Assembly (NCBI GenBank): GCA_023213395.1
Contig: CM041465.1
Coordinates: forward strand, 235,111,741-235,175,740
Direction of reading: 5' to 3'
DNA: 64,000 nt
Source of the DNA: Cycas panzhihuaensis
Lineage: Eukaryota > Cycadophyta
This document shows positions 21,262 through 31,560 of this stretch, piece after piece (position 1 is the first letter of the stretch; every line of letters starts with the position of its first letter). The notes beneath the pieces are model-generated. The model had not been told where the DNA came from. It worked only from the letters and a program-made list of their open reading frames with translations, and made no database searches. A program made the translations under genes and the position numbers.

Positions 21262-22011
21262 TAGAGTAGAGTATAGTAGTTTTGATTTGATAAGGGAAAG
21301 CGACAGACCTCCAGGGAGTCACCATATATTGCCACATGATTGTACTCCTCCCTACAAAGATTTTGACTTCCCACATATGATGTACCATACCACTTGTATG
21401 ATATGGCATATGTTGATTATTTTATGTATATAGACGAGGCCATTAGCACCCCATTTGATATATGCTGATGTGTATGATAATACATGATGGATGATGTATA
21501 TTTTTATTTTTATGTTCATGTATGTATGTATATGAGGGTGCACAGATGCACAAGGAGGGATATGTTATGATGTTCTGGATTGATTAATGTATGACTTATG
21601 ATAGGAGATTACTGAGCTACACACACTTCCTTTCATGTAGGGCCATATTCCTAATAGGGGCACACATGATCACCATGAGTAACAGTGGTAGACATATGTG
21701 AGGCTAGGAGATAAGGCGGCACACATGTCTACATGGGAGCATAGCAGGATATCCAAAGGAAATGCTAATGGGAAGGGAGTGATGACACTCCAACGTGTCA
21801 TCCTAGTCGGGGAATGTACCCAAACCTAGGAGTGCTAGGGATAATACACCCAAATAGGAGGATAGGGCCCCTAGAGGAAGGGGGGCAAGGGGTTCTATGG
21901 AAGGAACCCAAAAGGAGTAAGAAGGGCATCCTAATGACTAGGGGGGAATGGGGACGTACTTACGATGGTAGTTTAGGCTTATTTCAGAGTGTAAAAAGAA
22001 AAAGGGAATAG
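21262..22011. other. Element B: spacer between antisense ORF and integrase
   Basis: Non-coding; it aligns with 30359-31090 of G (for example GGGAGTCACCATATAT at 21317 and 30418). This is where the 3' ends of the two convergent genes, gag-pol and the antisense ORF, would face each other. Confidence 0.55.
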
Positions 22012-23661
22012 TCATGCATAGAATTTCTTAAAGAATTTCCCATTCATAGCCTTCTCAAATTTGAGGCCCTCTAGGGTGGCAATCCTGTAAGCACCCTTTC
22101 CAAGACTCTCAAGGATGATAAAAGGACCAACCTATTTGGGTATGAATCTGGTCAGACGATCATGGAGATATTCCAGCTTGAGGACATAGTCCCCAAGATG
22201 TAAAGGATGGGAATGAAGACTTTTATCATAAGTCCTTCATGCCCTAGCCATAGAGGTGAGGTTGGATTAGTAGGTGGTTAAGCATTTCTCATCCAAGGCC
22301 TCCAGGTCTAAGAGGCAACCCTCACGGATAGACTCCTTGTCCACCAGACCTCAGAGAGAAACCCATAGAGAAGGAATCCCTACTTCCAATGGGAGAACTG
22401 CCTCTGTCCCATAGACTAGGGAGAAATGAGTCATTCACATAACCATATGGATAGACGTGTGATACGCCCATAGGGTGGAAGGAAGCTGGAGGTGCCAATC
22501 TCTTTGAGATTAGGCAACAATTTTCTTTAGGATATTTAAGAGAGTTTTATTAAACCATTCGACCTGGCCGTTGGCATGAGGATAGTAAGGAGAGGAAGTT
22601 TTGTAAGAAATGTGGAATTTCTCATAAATCTCATCCATCTCCTTGTTGTAAAAGGGAGTCTATTGTCTATGATCAGGACATCAAGAACCCTGAAGTGGTA
22701 GATGATATGCTGGTACATGAAAGTTGCTATTGTCTTACCAGGAGTCATAATCAAAGGAATGGCTTCTATCCATTTAGTAAAGTACTCCATAGCAATCAAG
22801 ATGTACTTGTGCTATAACGAAGAGAATGGGGTTATGGCTCCAATGAGGTCCAACCCCCATTGGGAGAAGGACCACAGAGATATAATGGGATGGAGTACCT
22901 TAGAAGGTAAGTGAGTGATGTTGGCATGCTCTTGGCATTGCCTACATCTCAAGGCATAAGCATCGACATCCTTAAAAAGGGATGGCCAATAATATCCCAT
23001 ACGGAGGATACTTTAGGCCATGGATTGGCCCCCAAAGTGGCCCCTACAAATGCCATGGTGGCATTTATAGAGTATCTGATCTGCTTCATCAAGGGCGATG
23101 AAGCGGAGAAGGATCCCATCGAAGGATCTCTTGTATAATACCTCACCTATAAGAAAGTACTATCTGGCAGTTCCCTGGATATGAGACCTAACTTTATCAT
23201 TAGCATTAGGGTGATATTGTTGTTGAGTGAGATATTGTATGATGTCCCCATACCACTTGCTATGAGCAAGCGGATGAGAAGGGAGGTCTTGAATGACCAA
23301 GATAAGTTCATTAGGAAGAGAATCGTCAACAAGAAGGTCTAAAGAGTTTGAAATAGGGGTGTCAGTGAGCTGCTTGGCCACTACCATTCCCTTCTTTGAT
23401 TTCTTGTTAATGATGTGAAGATCAAATTCTTAAAGGAGAATGATCCACTTGCCAGTCCTACCTATCAGGTCAGGTCAGGTAAGTAAATAACATAGGGGAT
23501 CAGATTGAACGATCAGCCAAGTAGTATTTCCAAGCAAATAATGCTTGAACTTCTCGGTTACATGTACCAAGGAGAGGCATTCTTTTTCCACAAGGGAGTA
23601 GTTGAGTTTGACAGCTATAAGGGTTCAACTAATAAAGCAAATAGCCCTCTCAGCTCCTAAA
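22012..23661 (-). pseudogene. Element B: end of RNase H and integrase
   Basis: Minus-strand continuation of B pol on the left of element G. RNase H ends in ISRTLIAVKLNYSLVEKECLSLV and LLGNTTWLIVQSDP. The integrase then shows a zinc finger (CHHGICRGHFGG followed by RCRQCQ), WGLDLIGAI (first Asp), YFTKWIEAIPL, LIIDN (second Asp), a frameshift near 22660, SSPYYPHANGQVEWFNK (catalytic Glu), LPLEVGIPSLWVSLRG and a C-terminal LKLEYLHDR...VGPFIIL module ending FKKFYA. The DDE residues are present but stops and the shift inactivate it. Confidence 0.9.
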
Positions 23662-23666
23662 TCATT
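23662..23666. repeat. Target-site duplication of element G, left copy
   Basis: TCATT next to the left end of G; the right copy is TCATC at 38149-38153. Removing G rejoins the B frame as AQEDDLGAERA, the usual RNase H sequence. Confidence 0.85.
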
Positions 23667-24202
23667 TGGATCCATGTCTACGAGATAATTACTATACTCA
23701 ATAGGAGTAACGGTAGTTAATGATGATGCCAAAGGTGTGGGCGAAAACCTATAAGCAAAGAAAGTACCATGTAAGGCACCTCGTGCATCGGAGCATGAGT
23801 TTAGGACCTGCGAATGGCACCCAACTACCTTAAAGTAGCCCTCAATTTAAAAAAGAGAGTGCATACAGGGGGTAGCCTAGATGGACTCCAGAGGAAGGTC
23901 CTCCCACCCTTAGATGGTCGAAAGGGAAGAGGAGGAATACTCAAAGAGTTTCCCTATGATAAAGGGAAATAGAAGTAGATGGAGTAGGTGAAGTCCTACA
24001 CTATAAACGAGTCTCCCTTGGCTATTTGCTCAATGCAAATAGGACCAAGAGAGAGAGAGGGAGGCACTTAAACTAAGTTTTCCTTTAACAACTAAAGGGG
24101 TAGAAAGGCAAAAAGACCAAGTGGTACATTTACAAGCAAGTGATGCCAAATGGAATATACCTAAAGGATATGTTTGGATTAGTAGGAAGAGGAAGAAGAA
24201 AA

Positions 24203-24224
24203 GGGGGGCGGGGGGGGGGGGGGG
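24203..24224 (+). repeat. Poly-G tract in G 3' LTR
   Basis: 22 bases of G with a single C at 24209. The partner LTR has GGGTGGGGGTGGG at the same place (about 35911), so the run expanded after insertion or is an assembly artefact. Confidence 0.9.
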
Positions 24225-25745
24225 TGTTCCTTTTACGTCCTTTTCCTATATGAGACAAACATATGGCATATAAATGTAACCAACTAATACCATTTAAACT
24301 TTTACATTCATGTGATCTACTTAGTTAGAGGGTAGATTCAAATAAAAGTGACAGAGGAAATGGAGGAACAAAAGATAGATATGCGTACCTAGAAGGTGTA
24401 GCGGCCAAAGGGAGACCTCACCCACATGTAACGCACACCCTTACGCTAACCAGTGGATGTGGAACCAAGTTTGATGTGAATGATGGGGGGCTTCCTTACC
24501 TTCCCCTTTGTGAAGAGAAAACGGAATGAAAGGAAGCAAATAAAGTAAAGAGAAAGAGACGGTAGATCTTACCCGAATCCAGATGCTTTTTACCTTTGCG
24601 AGAAAGCACCACACCAACCTGCACATATAAGGGCTTATCCCTTCCAAGAAGAGGTTGCAAAAGAAAAGCTATATATATGCAAGTACATGTATAATATATG
24701 TGTCAAACATTATGTTAAGTTAGGAATATAACTGCTATAAATAACTCCAAATCTTCCCTTAAGTAAACATATACATCAAGCAAGACGGAGTGAAGGGAAG
24801 CCTCAGGATGGCTAACCCTCTGCTAAGTTCTCCACATGACCTTTTAGCATAGCAAGATGAGAGTAAATGGCAACTTATGATAGCCAAGTAATATGAGGAT
24901 AAATGTAACAAAGTGTTGGAGAGATGTCAAGGTACAGAGTTGCTATGGGCAGTAATCCAGTGTACAAACCCCTACAGAAGCTTTCAAGAGATACCAAGCA
25001 ACATTAGGGATATGATGGGGTCCAAATGGGGGGTGTGCAGGCCTAGAATCAGTGCAGTAAGGGGTTGCATATGCTAATAGTCCAGCGGAGGCCTAAGGCT
25101 CACCTACTCTTAATTAACCCACAATAAGCATGGGAACAGGAGAAGAAAGGTGGGAAGGGGATTTCCCTTAGAGAGTAGGACTAAGTGGGGGCTGCGCCCA
25201 CCTTACTCTCTTCACCCAACCTTTGTGGATCTTCTCCTACTGCTTCCTTAAGGAAAACTAATAGAGGAATGGTGAAAACCTAGAAATAATAGGCCAAACT
25301 CAATGGAAATAATGTTTACCATAGTCAAACAAGAAGGAAGTAAGCAAACAAACTAGGAAATGAATCTAACATATCATAAATCCTAAAAAAAAGGGTCTAG
25401 AAGACCTACCAGGCTAAATATAGGATAGGTTTTCCCCTGCAACTAGCAGAGAGAAGGGCTCCTATAAGGTTTTGTAGGAGATAACCCAAGAGGCGGCTGA
25501 AAGAGATACTTTCTAGGGCGAGTTGGAAGAGAACTGCACCTAAGCTTGCTTGAGAACACTTGTAAAGAAGCTTCCCACTACGAAAAATGACCATTGTAGG
25601 CAGATCTTAGGCTGGAGTTACAGGAAACACAGGCCTGCAGATGTAACTATGTAACGAAGAAAGAGGAGCAGAAATTACACAAGGAAATAGTTGTGTTGAA
25701 GAGCAAAAAATGATCTAAGAGACGTAAAATGATGATGGTTTTAGG

Positions 25746-25752
25746 ATTTATA
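25746..25752 (-). promoter_or_regulatory. Candidate TATA box in G 3' LTR
   Basis: Minus strand GGTATAAATCC, matching the B LTR candidate. The 5' LTR copy (37449-37455) is changed to AATAAATCC. Confidence 0.45.
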
Positions 25753-25843
25753 CCCATCTCAATCCTAAACAAGTGAATAGGGCTGAGATGGGCACGAGAC
25801 CATGGTAGTTTTTAAAAAATAACTTGCAACAGTTGCACTGTGG

Positions 25844-25889
25844 TAAACTTCGTGGTACCGTGGTAAACTTTGCGATACTGCTAAGTTTA
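25844..25889. repeat. GGTACC palindrome, duplicated, in G 3' LTR
   Basis: Two overlapping versions of the TAAACTT...GGTACC...AAGTTTA palindrome, the second with GATACT at its centre. The 5' LTR has a single copy (37592-37619) with perfect 8-base arms. Confidence 0.6.
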
Positions 25890-26398
25890 TAGCAGTGCGG
25901 GACCATAAAGCCAGAATGGCAAAAATCTAGGTTCTAGGAGCCTTAAAAGGTGATGTGCCAGGCCCAGGAGGGGTTGGCCCTCCTATCCAAGTGGCTAGGA
26001 CAGTCCAAAAGGCATATGGATAAGGCCAAAAGGGGTATCAAAGGCTAAAGGTCCTAGAAACAAGGTGATAAGAGCTCAAAATCAGGGCATGAATGGGTCA
26101 CACAAATCAAATGAAGCTCGAGGCAGTGTGGAGGTAGCATGGAGGGTCATAAAATGCCATGGAGATGCTTACCTTACAGAAAGGTCAGTCCTACTGGGTT
26201 GTTATAGGCTCACAATATGACAAGCAGCATGACCAAGTAACAAATGCAAAGTGATCATATAAATGAAGTAAGCAGTCATGCAATGAGGCAATACTTTTGC
26301 CAACCTTTCCAAATAAATAGTAGAGGTAAAAAAGAAGAAGCATACATGTGCTTACCTAAGTTGACCTGTCTTTGTCCATTCCCAGTAACTAGGAAACA

Positions 26399-26700
26399 CT
26401 GCCCCATTGGCAATAGAGCCTCGCTACTTAGAAGCATGGTGTGATGGTGAATGCTAACAACAAAATTGTCAATAGCACATGTCTATGTATATATATAAAT
26501 AATGATCATAATAAGAGCCAAGGGTGCTAGCAAGTGTCATGGCAGAACATGTGGATATGAGGACAGAGGTGGAGACAACATAGGGGCTGCTTATGTACCA
26601 CCTGAGAATCGACTGGAAGCTAAGAAGGATGAGGGAGCTGCCCCCATCATAAAAATGCAAAGAGGAGTGCATGATAATGTCAAGTAAAAGGGTAAATGAA
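26399..26700 (-). other. Region between G 3' LTR and second RNase H
   Basis: Non-coding. The polypurine tract position next to the LTR reads AATGGGGCAG then TG on the minus strand. Confidence 0.45.
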
Positions 26701-27243
26701 TAAACCTGGTAGTCGCCATAGTTTAACCTCGTTAGTAGCTAGCTTTTGGAGGTGCGAATAGATCACAAAGTGATCTACGTGATAGCCTGAGACTTGGATG
26801 ACAGAGTGATCGGGCAAGTCTCAAGGGCGGCCAGTAAGAAGAGAGAGGCGGCACTTAAGGATGAGGTGAACAAGGCTGTCTACCTCAGCATTGAGGGCCC
26901 GAGGGATGTGTCAGATGTTGATAGACTGGAAATTAGCCAGTAGGGATCTGGCAGTCGAAGTGAGGGCTCTCAAGTGAGGGCATCGCACCTAGTAAACCTA
27001 GGTGAGATGGGACACCACCACTTGGGAGTTGCAAAGAAGAATAATAGATCCATGATGGAAATAGAGTGCATCAGTGAGGGCTTCAATAACGACTACGTAC
27101 TTGGCTTTGTTATTAGTGGCCTCAGGGAGGAAGATTCTGGAATGCGAAAAACCATGTCTGAAAGGGCTACGAAGAATCCATTTAGCGACAAAAGGTCTAA
27201 GATTACCGTGGCTTCCACTATCGATAAAAATGAAGAGAGACAT
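26701..27243 (-). pseudogene. Element G: second RNase H, catalytic residues lost
   Basis: Starts MSLFIFIDSGS at 27243, with 81 codons before a TAG, then continues in frame to about 26701 with HIPRALNAEVDSLV. It is the counterpart of the B domain at 17640-18175. Of the acidic residues Asp8 and the last Asp remain, but Glu48 is Lys (NNKAKY) and Asp72 is Asn (LCNSQVVV). Each is a G-to-A change on the coding strand, so the protein would be dead even without stops. Confidence 0.85.
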
Positions 27244-27772
27244 GGATGATGGAAGGAAAATATCTCAATAGAGAAAATACCCAATAATGTATGAGCCAAA
27301 AAAAAAGAGGCTCATATGGCAAGCAATAAATAGTCATAAAAGGTAGAAGGACCTAGCAATGAGGCTACCCAAGTACAAGAGCAGGCTATCTGACCATTGG
27401 CTAAGAGCGGGCGGCAAAAGGGCACCCTAGAATGCCAAAGGTTGCTTTAGAAAGCAAAGAATGACTCCAGATGGGGGGAGCATTCTCTTTGGAGACCCCG
27501 GGGGTAGGAACAAGCTGTAGAAATGAGTCCAAGATGGCAAAATGAGTATAAACTCGGCATGCATGAGAGTGGCACATAAAACAAGGCAAAAGGGCCTTAC
27601 GAAAATGCATCGGTGAGGTGCCATTAATGCATCTGCAAGAAAGAGTGAAATGAAGGCTATGGGAGCACAACAGAAGATAGGGCCAGAAGGCAAAGGTAAT
27701 CAGGGGTAAGGAACGATCCAAAGGGTTATCACAAGAGCGAAAACAAAGACAGTGTCCATCAGAGCCCTTGCC
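27244..27772. other. Element G: region upstream of antisense promoter
   Basis: No confident gene. Two overlapping minus-strand frames of 148 and 88 codons occur; the 88-codon one is hydrophobic and similar to a frame at the matching place in B. It aligns with 18176-18718. Confidence 0.45.
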
Positions 27773-27780
27773 TATATAAG
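27773..27780 (+). promoter_or_regulatory. TATA box facing the G antisense ORF
   Basis: TATATAAG in CCTATATAAGGAAAATG, identical in core and setting to B (18719). It lies 686 bases before the ATG at 28459, on the strand of the antisense ORF. Confidence 0.6.
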
Positions 27781-28216
27781 GAAAATGAATGAAAACATGA
27801 TTCATTTTCATGGGCTCTTGAACGAATCCAGAGCTATTTTCATACACAGCAGAGTGCCACCTGACTTCGGAGGCACACAGAGGGAGATTAGACCATCAGA
27901 TCAGAGCTGGAGGATAGCCGTTTAGATTGCAGAGATGAGATGGTGAGCACTCATCTAGATCTAGTGAGTGGATCTCTAAAACCATAACCCACCTGATGCT
28001 TTAAAATTTACTACTTTTTATGTTTTAATGTAGGTTTTCAGGCCCCATATGGATGAAAAAAGACCTCCCGGAGTCCAAATTGGACCCAGAGAGAGGCGGG
28101 ACTAAGGCATTAGGCAACCCTGGTCCTAATGGACCTAGGTGTGGCCCACAAGAAGAAAAGTTTTTATTTTTTTAGGCAGAAAACCTCCCCTTTTTAGGGG
28201 GTGCCATTTGCACCAT

Positions 28217-28303
28217 AGTAAAGATCGCGGTGGCGAGATCTTTGCCATGGGGCCCCAATCACCACAAGACCTGGGCCAAACTCTATGATACTACGAAGTT
28301 TGG
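28217..28303. repeat. Cluster of palindromes upstream of G antisense ORF
   Basis: AAAGATCGC...GCGAGATCTTT at about 28220-28244, then CCAAACT...AGTTTGG at 28276-28303. Same arrangement as B 19165-19250. These would form hairpins in the leader of an antisense transcript. Confidence 0.6.
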
Positions 28304-29339
28304 CGTGGTGTGAAGACAAAACTATAGAAAAAAGAGAACGGGGGCCTGAGGGACTGAAAATCTCGACCAAGTGAGGTTGAGAGGCAGTCCAGAGGATGAG
28401 GAGAGACTGCAGGTTAGAGTCTAACATGTTCTATAGTATTTTGCAGGTCATAATTGTGATGGAGAACCGCGAGAATATTGGTATGGCGATGCATAGTTTT
28501 ATTAAGATGATGCCAAGAGAGGATAGGGAGATCTTATAGATATGTGGCCTACTAAAGGTCACGAGGACACCCCAGTACACATCAGATCAACATTTATTAG
28601 TTGATATAGTGTCACACTGGGATTGGATAAGACATGTCTTTCACCTACCCCAGGTGGGAGATGTATCGATGACACCCAGGGATATTAGGAGGATACTAGG
28701 AGTACCAACGACGGGGAGGCTAGTGACACTAGGAGCGCTGCCCAGCAATGAGGCAACACACATGGAGGCAGCTATGTTCTTTATAGGCTTGGACAGGTGG
28801 GAGAGACAAGGGATTCCTCTCCAAACCATGGTTATGTCGAGAGTTCCTCAGGTGAGGAAGTTGATTACATTATGCATTCTATTGTGGATATCCTGAAAAC
28901 AGAACTATAGATATACACTAGGGGGATGGATAGATGCAGTACGCTAGTGCGAGATGGTAGAGAGGATGGATTGGGCTACCCTCATAGTGGCAAACCTTGT
29001 CGCATAGCTGGATGTTATTCAGGTAGCATATAGGGGCAGATTATCATATAATGCCTTACTATAGTGCTAGTTCTTTGACCACTTCGGAGCAGTGGCACCG
29101 ACAGGGGGACTACACCCTATCTCAGAGTGGGCCCCAATGGTACATAGGTGGCATACCAAGTTGAGAGGGATCGAGGACCAGGCACATGTCCGTCGCTCGA
29201 TGGAGGCTACATCGCTAGACCTCCTCACCCTAACAGATTATATAGTGGATCCGTATAGAGCGGTGAGGTGGGATAGTGATGACGAGGTAAGTGAGGCAAG
29301 AGTGCCCCCAGGAGATGATGAGGGTGGTGACGGAGGTGA

Positions 29340-29460
29340 TGGGGCTGGTCCATTACGAGCTGTAGGAGAGGCAGGTCCATCAGGGACCATGGGCAGAGAG
29401 GCAGGTCCATTTGGGGCTGTAGGTGAAGAGGCAGGCCCATCAGGAGTTGCGGAGGAGAGC
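29340..29460 (+). repeat. Degenerate 11-12 codon repeats in G antisense ORF
   Basis: About four units of the type GEAGPSGAVG separated by acidic or hydrophobic variants. A matching array is at 20290-20410 in B. They form a flexible-looking linker between the mobile-domain-like and coiled-coil parts. Confidence 0.65.
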
Positions 29461-29662
29461 AGGGGCCCAGTGACATGGGCCCGCAGGCTACAGATCATTA
29501 GGAGGTCCAGAGAGGCAACTGCACCAACCACAGAGAGGAGAGATGCCCCAGTAACTGAGGCAGTAGCAAAGGAGGTACCCGAGGAGGAGGAGGTACCTGT
29601 AGCTAGCAGAGTGCCTAAGGCAGAGGCAATCGCCCAAGTCAAGGAGCCAGCAACTGCACTAG

Positions 29663-29777
29663 GTGAGACATAACCTTCTCTTATCATCGTTTGATTGCCA
29701 GATGTACATACATAGTTTGGTTTTGGGTTTGATATATGTATAGACATGTACTGATACATGACATATTGGATTTGTAG
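29663..29777 (+). other. Intron of G antisense ORF (115 bases)
   Basis: Donor AG|GTGAGACATAAC, acceptor ATTGGATTTGTAG|GTATAATG; the interior is T-rich, unlike the purine-rich exons. Removal joins G|GT and keeps the reading frame, which then continues for 193 codons with only transition-type stops. B has only the last part of it; E has a 111-base equivalent at 3266-3376. Confidence 0.7.
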
Positions 29778-30358
29778 GTATAATGAATATCCAGAGACTA
29801 GTGGAGGCAGTAGTCTGAGAGGTATTCCCTCAGGCCTACATGGAGGGGCAGCCTCCCATCTAGGCAGGTGATGAGCCTAGATCGGTAGGCGGCCATATGG
29901 TAGCATTCACCCCATTGATACAGGCGAGAGACATATGGGTTGCAGAGTCCCAAGAGCATGAGGTATATGCGTGATGATAGTGGGCAGAGTTGGATGCCAC
30001 CCGAGCAGAGAGAGATGCTCTATAGAGTTGGGTGCAGGCGTTAGAGACTCAAGGAGGAGCTGGAGGGGATATGGGGAGCCATATCCAGATAGCAGTGATG
30101 GAGGAGCGACTCCAGGGGATGGAGGAGAGGCTCTGCCTCATGGAGATGGAGCAAGATCGTATCCAGGCCTGATACGATCGACTAGTAGAGGACATGGCAT
30201 CGAGGTTAGCCATGAGATGAGGAGAGCAGAGCAGGAGGCCATAAGATGAGGAGAGTAGAGTAGGAGGCTCACAAAGATCGAGGAGGAGTCTCAGAGGGAT
30301 GTGGTCCCTAGGAGAGGGATCACATCAACCAGGAGATGATGCCCTAGGGGAAGGCTAG

Positions 30359-31090
30359 TAGTAGAGTAGTGTTTATGAGTTTTTTATTTTAGATAGGGGA
30401 AAGCACGGGCCTCTAGGGAGTCACCATATATAGTCACATGATTGTACCCTCCCTGCAAGGACACTGGCTTCCCATAGATGATATACCATATAATTTGTAT
30501 GATATGACACATGATTTTTGATATATATAGATGGGGTTATTGATACCCCATTTGGTATATGATGATGTGTATATTGACATGTGATGCATTATATGTATGT
30601 TTCTGTTTACATATTTATGTATGTGCATGAGGGTGCACGGATGCATGAGGATATGTATGATTGTACTTTGAGCTGACTATTGTATGAGCTTTGTGTTGTG
30701 ATATTTGTTTTAAGTTGTGCGCATTTCCTTTTATACGGGACCATATTCCTAACAAGAGCACACACAATCACCATAAGTAGAGGTGATAGACATATGTGGG
30801 GCTAGGAAATCAAGGCAACACACATGTCCACATGGGAGCATAGCGAGATATACAAAGGAAATACCAAATAGGACAGGAGTGACGATATTCCAGAGTGTCG
30901 TCCTAATTGGGGAATGCCTAGATAGGAGGACGAGGTTCCCAAGAGAACGGGGAATAAAGGTTCTGCGAGAGGAACCAAAAGACGAGAGAGCCACCCTAAG
31001 CTGCCATTCCGCCTGTGGTCAGGAGAAATGGGAACAATTTAGGATGGTAGTTTAGGCTCATTTTGGAGTGTGAATAAGGTGATGACGAAG
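30359..31090. other. Element G: spacer between antisense ORF and integrase tail
   Basis: Non-coding, aligns with 21262-22011 of B. A plus-strand frame at 30783-31055 is open for 90 codons but has no recognisable product and is not open in B. Confidence 0.5.
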
Positions 31091-31560
31091 TCATGAGTAG
31101 AATTTCTTGAGGAATTTCCTGTTAACGGCTTTCTCAAACTCAAGGCCTTCCAAGGTGACAATCCTATAGGCATTGTTATAAGGCTCTCGAGAACGACGAA
31201 GGGGCCAACCCACTTGGGTCTAAATGTAGTCAAGCAGTCATGGAGATATTCCAATTTAAGGATGTGGTCCCTAGGATACAAAGGACGAGAACGAAGATGT
31301 TTATCATAGGTCCTTTATGAGTGGGTCTTAGATGTGAGGTTAGCCTGGTAGGCGGCTAAACGTCTCTCATTCAAGGCCTCAAGGTCTAAGAGGTGAGCCT
31401 GACGAACCGACTCCTCATCAATGAGACCTCGAAGGAAAACTTGTAGAGAGGGGATCTCAACTAGGTTAGGTGCGGAGCCCGCTAAGTGCTCAAGTAAAGC
31501 CTCATCATCTTCAAAGTAATCCACTTTGTGGATGACCTTACTTCAAATAGATGAGATGCT
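31091..31560 (-). pseudogene. Element G: protease-RT linker fused to integrase C-terminus
   Basis: Minus-strand frame with DYFEDDEALLEHLAGSAPN, which in B (about 39500) lies upstream of RT. It is followed at once by LVEIPSLQVFLRGL, which in B and A belongs to the end of integrase (LEVGIPSLWVSLRG), and on through LKLEYLHDCLTTF and WVGPFVVL to LKKFYS near 31091. The roughly 4 kb holding RT, RNase H and the integrase core is missing and the frame is kept across the join near 31467. One stop (31315-31317) and a shift near 31190 came later. Confidence 0.85.

Larger units (their letters stand above)
23667..26398 (-). mobile_element. Element G: 3' LTR (2732 bases)
   Basis: Aligns with 35376-38148; the plus strand starts TGGATCCATGTCTACGAG and ends ACTAGGAAACA. 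In stretches compared by eye there is about one difference per 10-15 bases, mainly transitions. It contains an expanded poly-G tract (24203-24224) not seen in the other LTR. No protein is supported. Confidence 0.92.
28459..30358 (+). pseudogene. Element G: two-exon antisense ORF, plant-mobile-domain-like
   Basis: Best copy of the antisense gene. Exon 1 (28459-29662) starts MENRENIGMAMHSF. It carries TPQYTSDQH, a FHLPQVGDVSMTPRDIRRIL block with LGVPTTGRLV, and SNEATHMEAAMFFIGLDRW, similar to plant mobile domains. A 193-codon stop-free stretch (29092-29673) runs through WDSDDEV and an acidic repeated G-EAGPSGA region. Exon 2 (29778-30358) begins GIMNIQRLVEAVV and ends in a Glu/Arg/Met-rich coiled-coil-like part (EERLQGMEERL). 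Stops are TAG or TGA, for example 29816-29818 and three in a row at 29972-29980. Intron phase is kept. In the family such antisense ORFs are known from some plant Tat elements; their role is not established. Confidence 0.75.

Noticed and set aside
29225-29476. 83-codon minus-strand frame rich in Leu, Pro, His
   Set aside because: Shadow of the same repeat region in G; no similarity to a known protein and not open in B.
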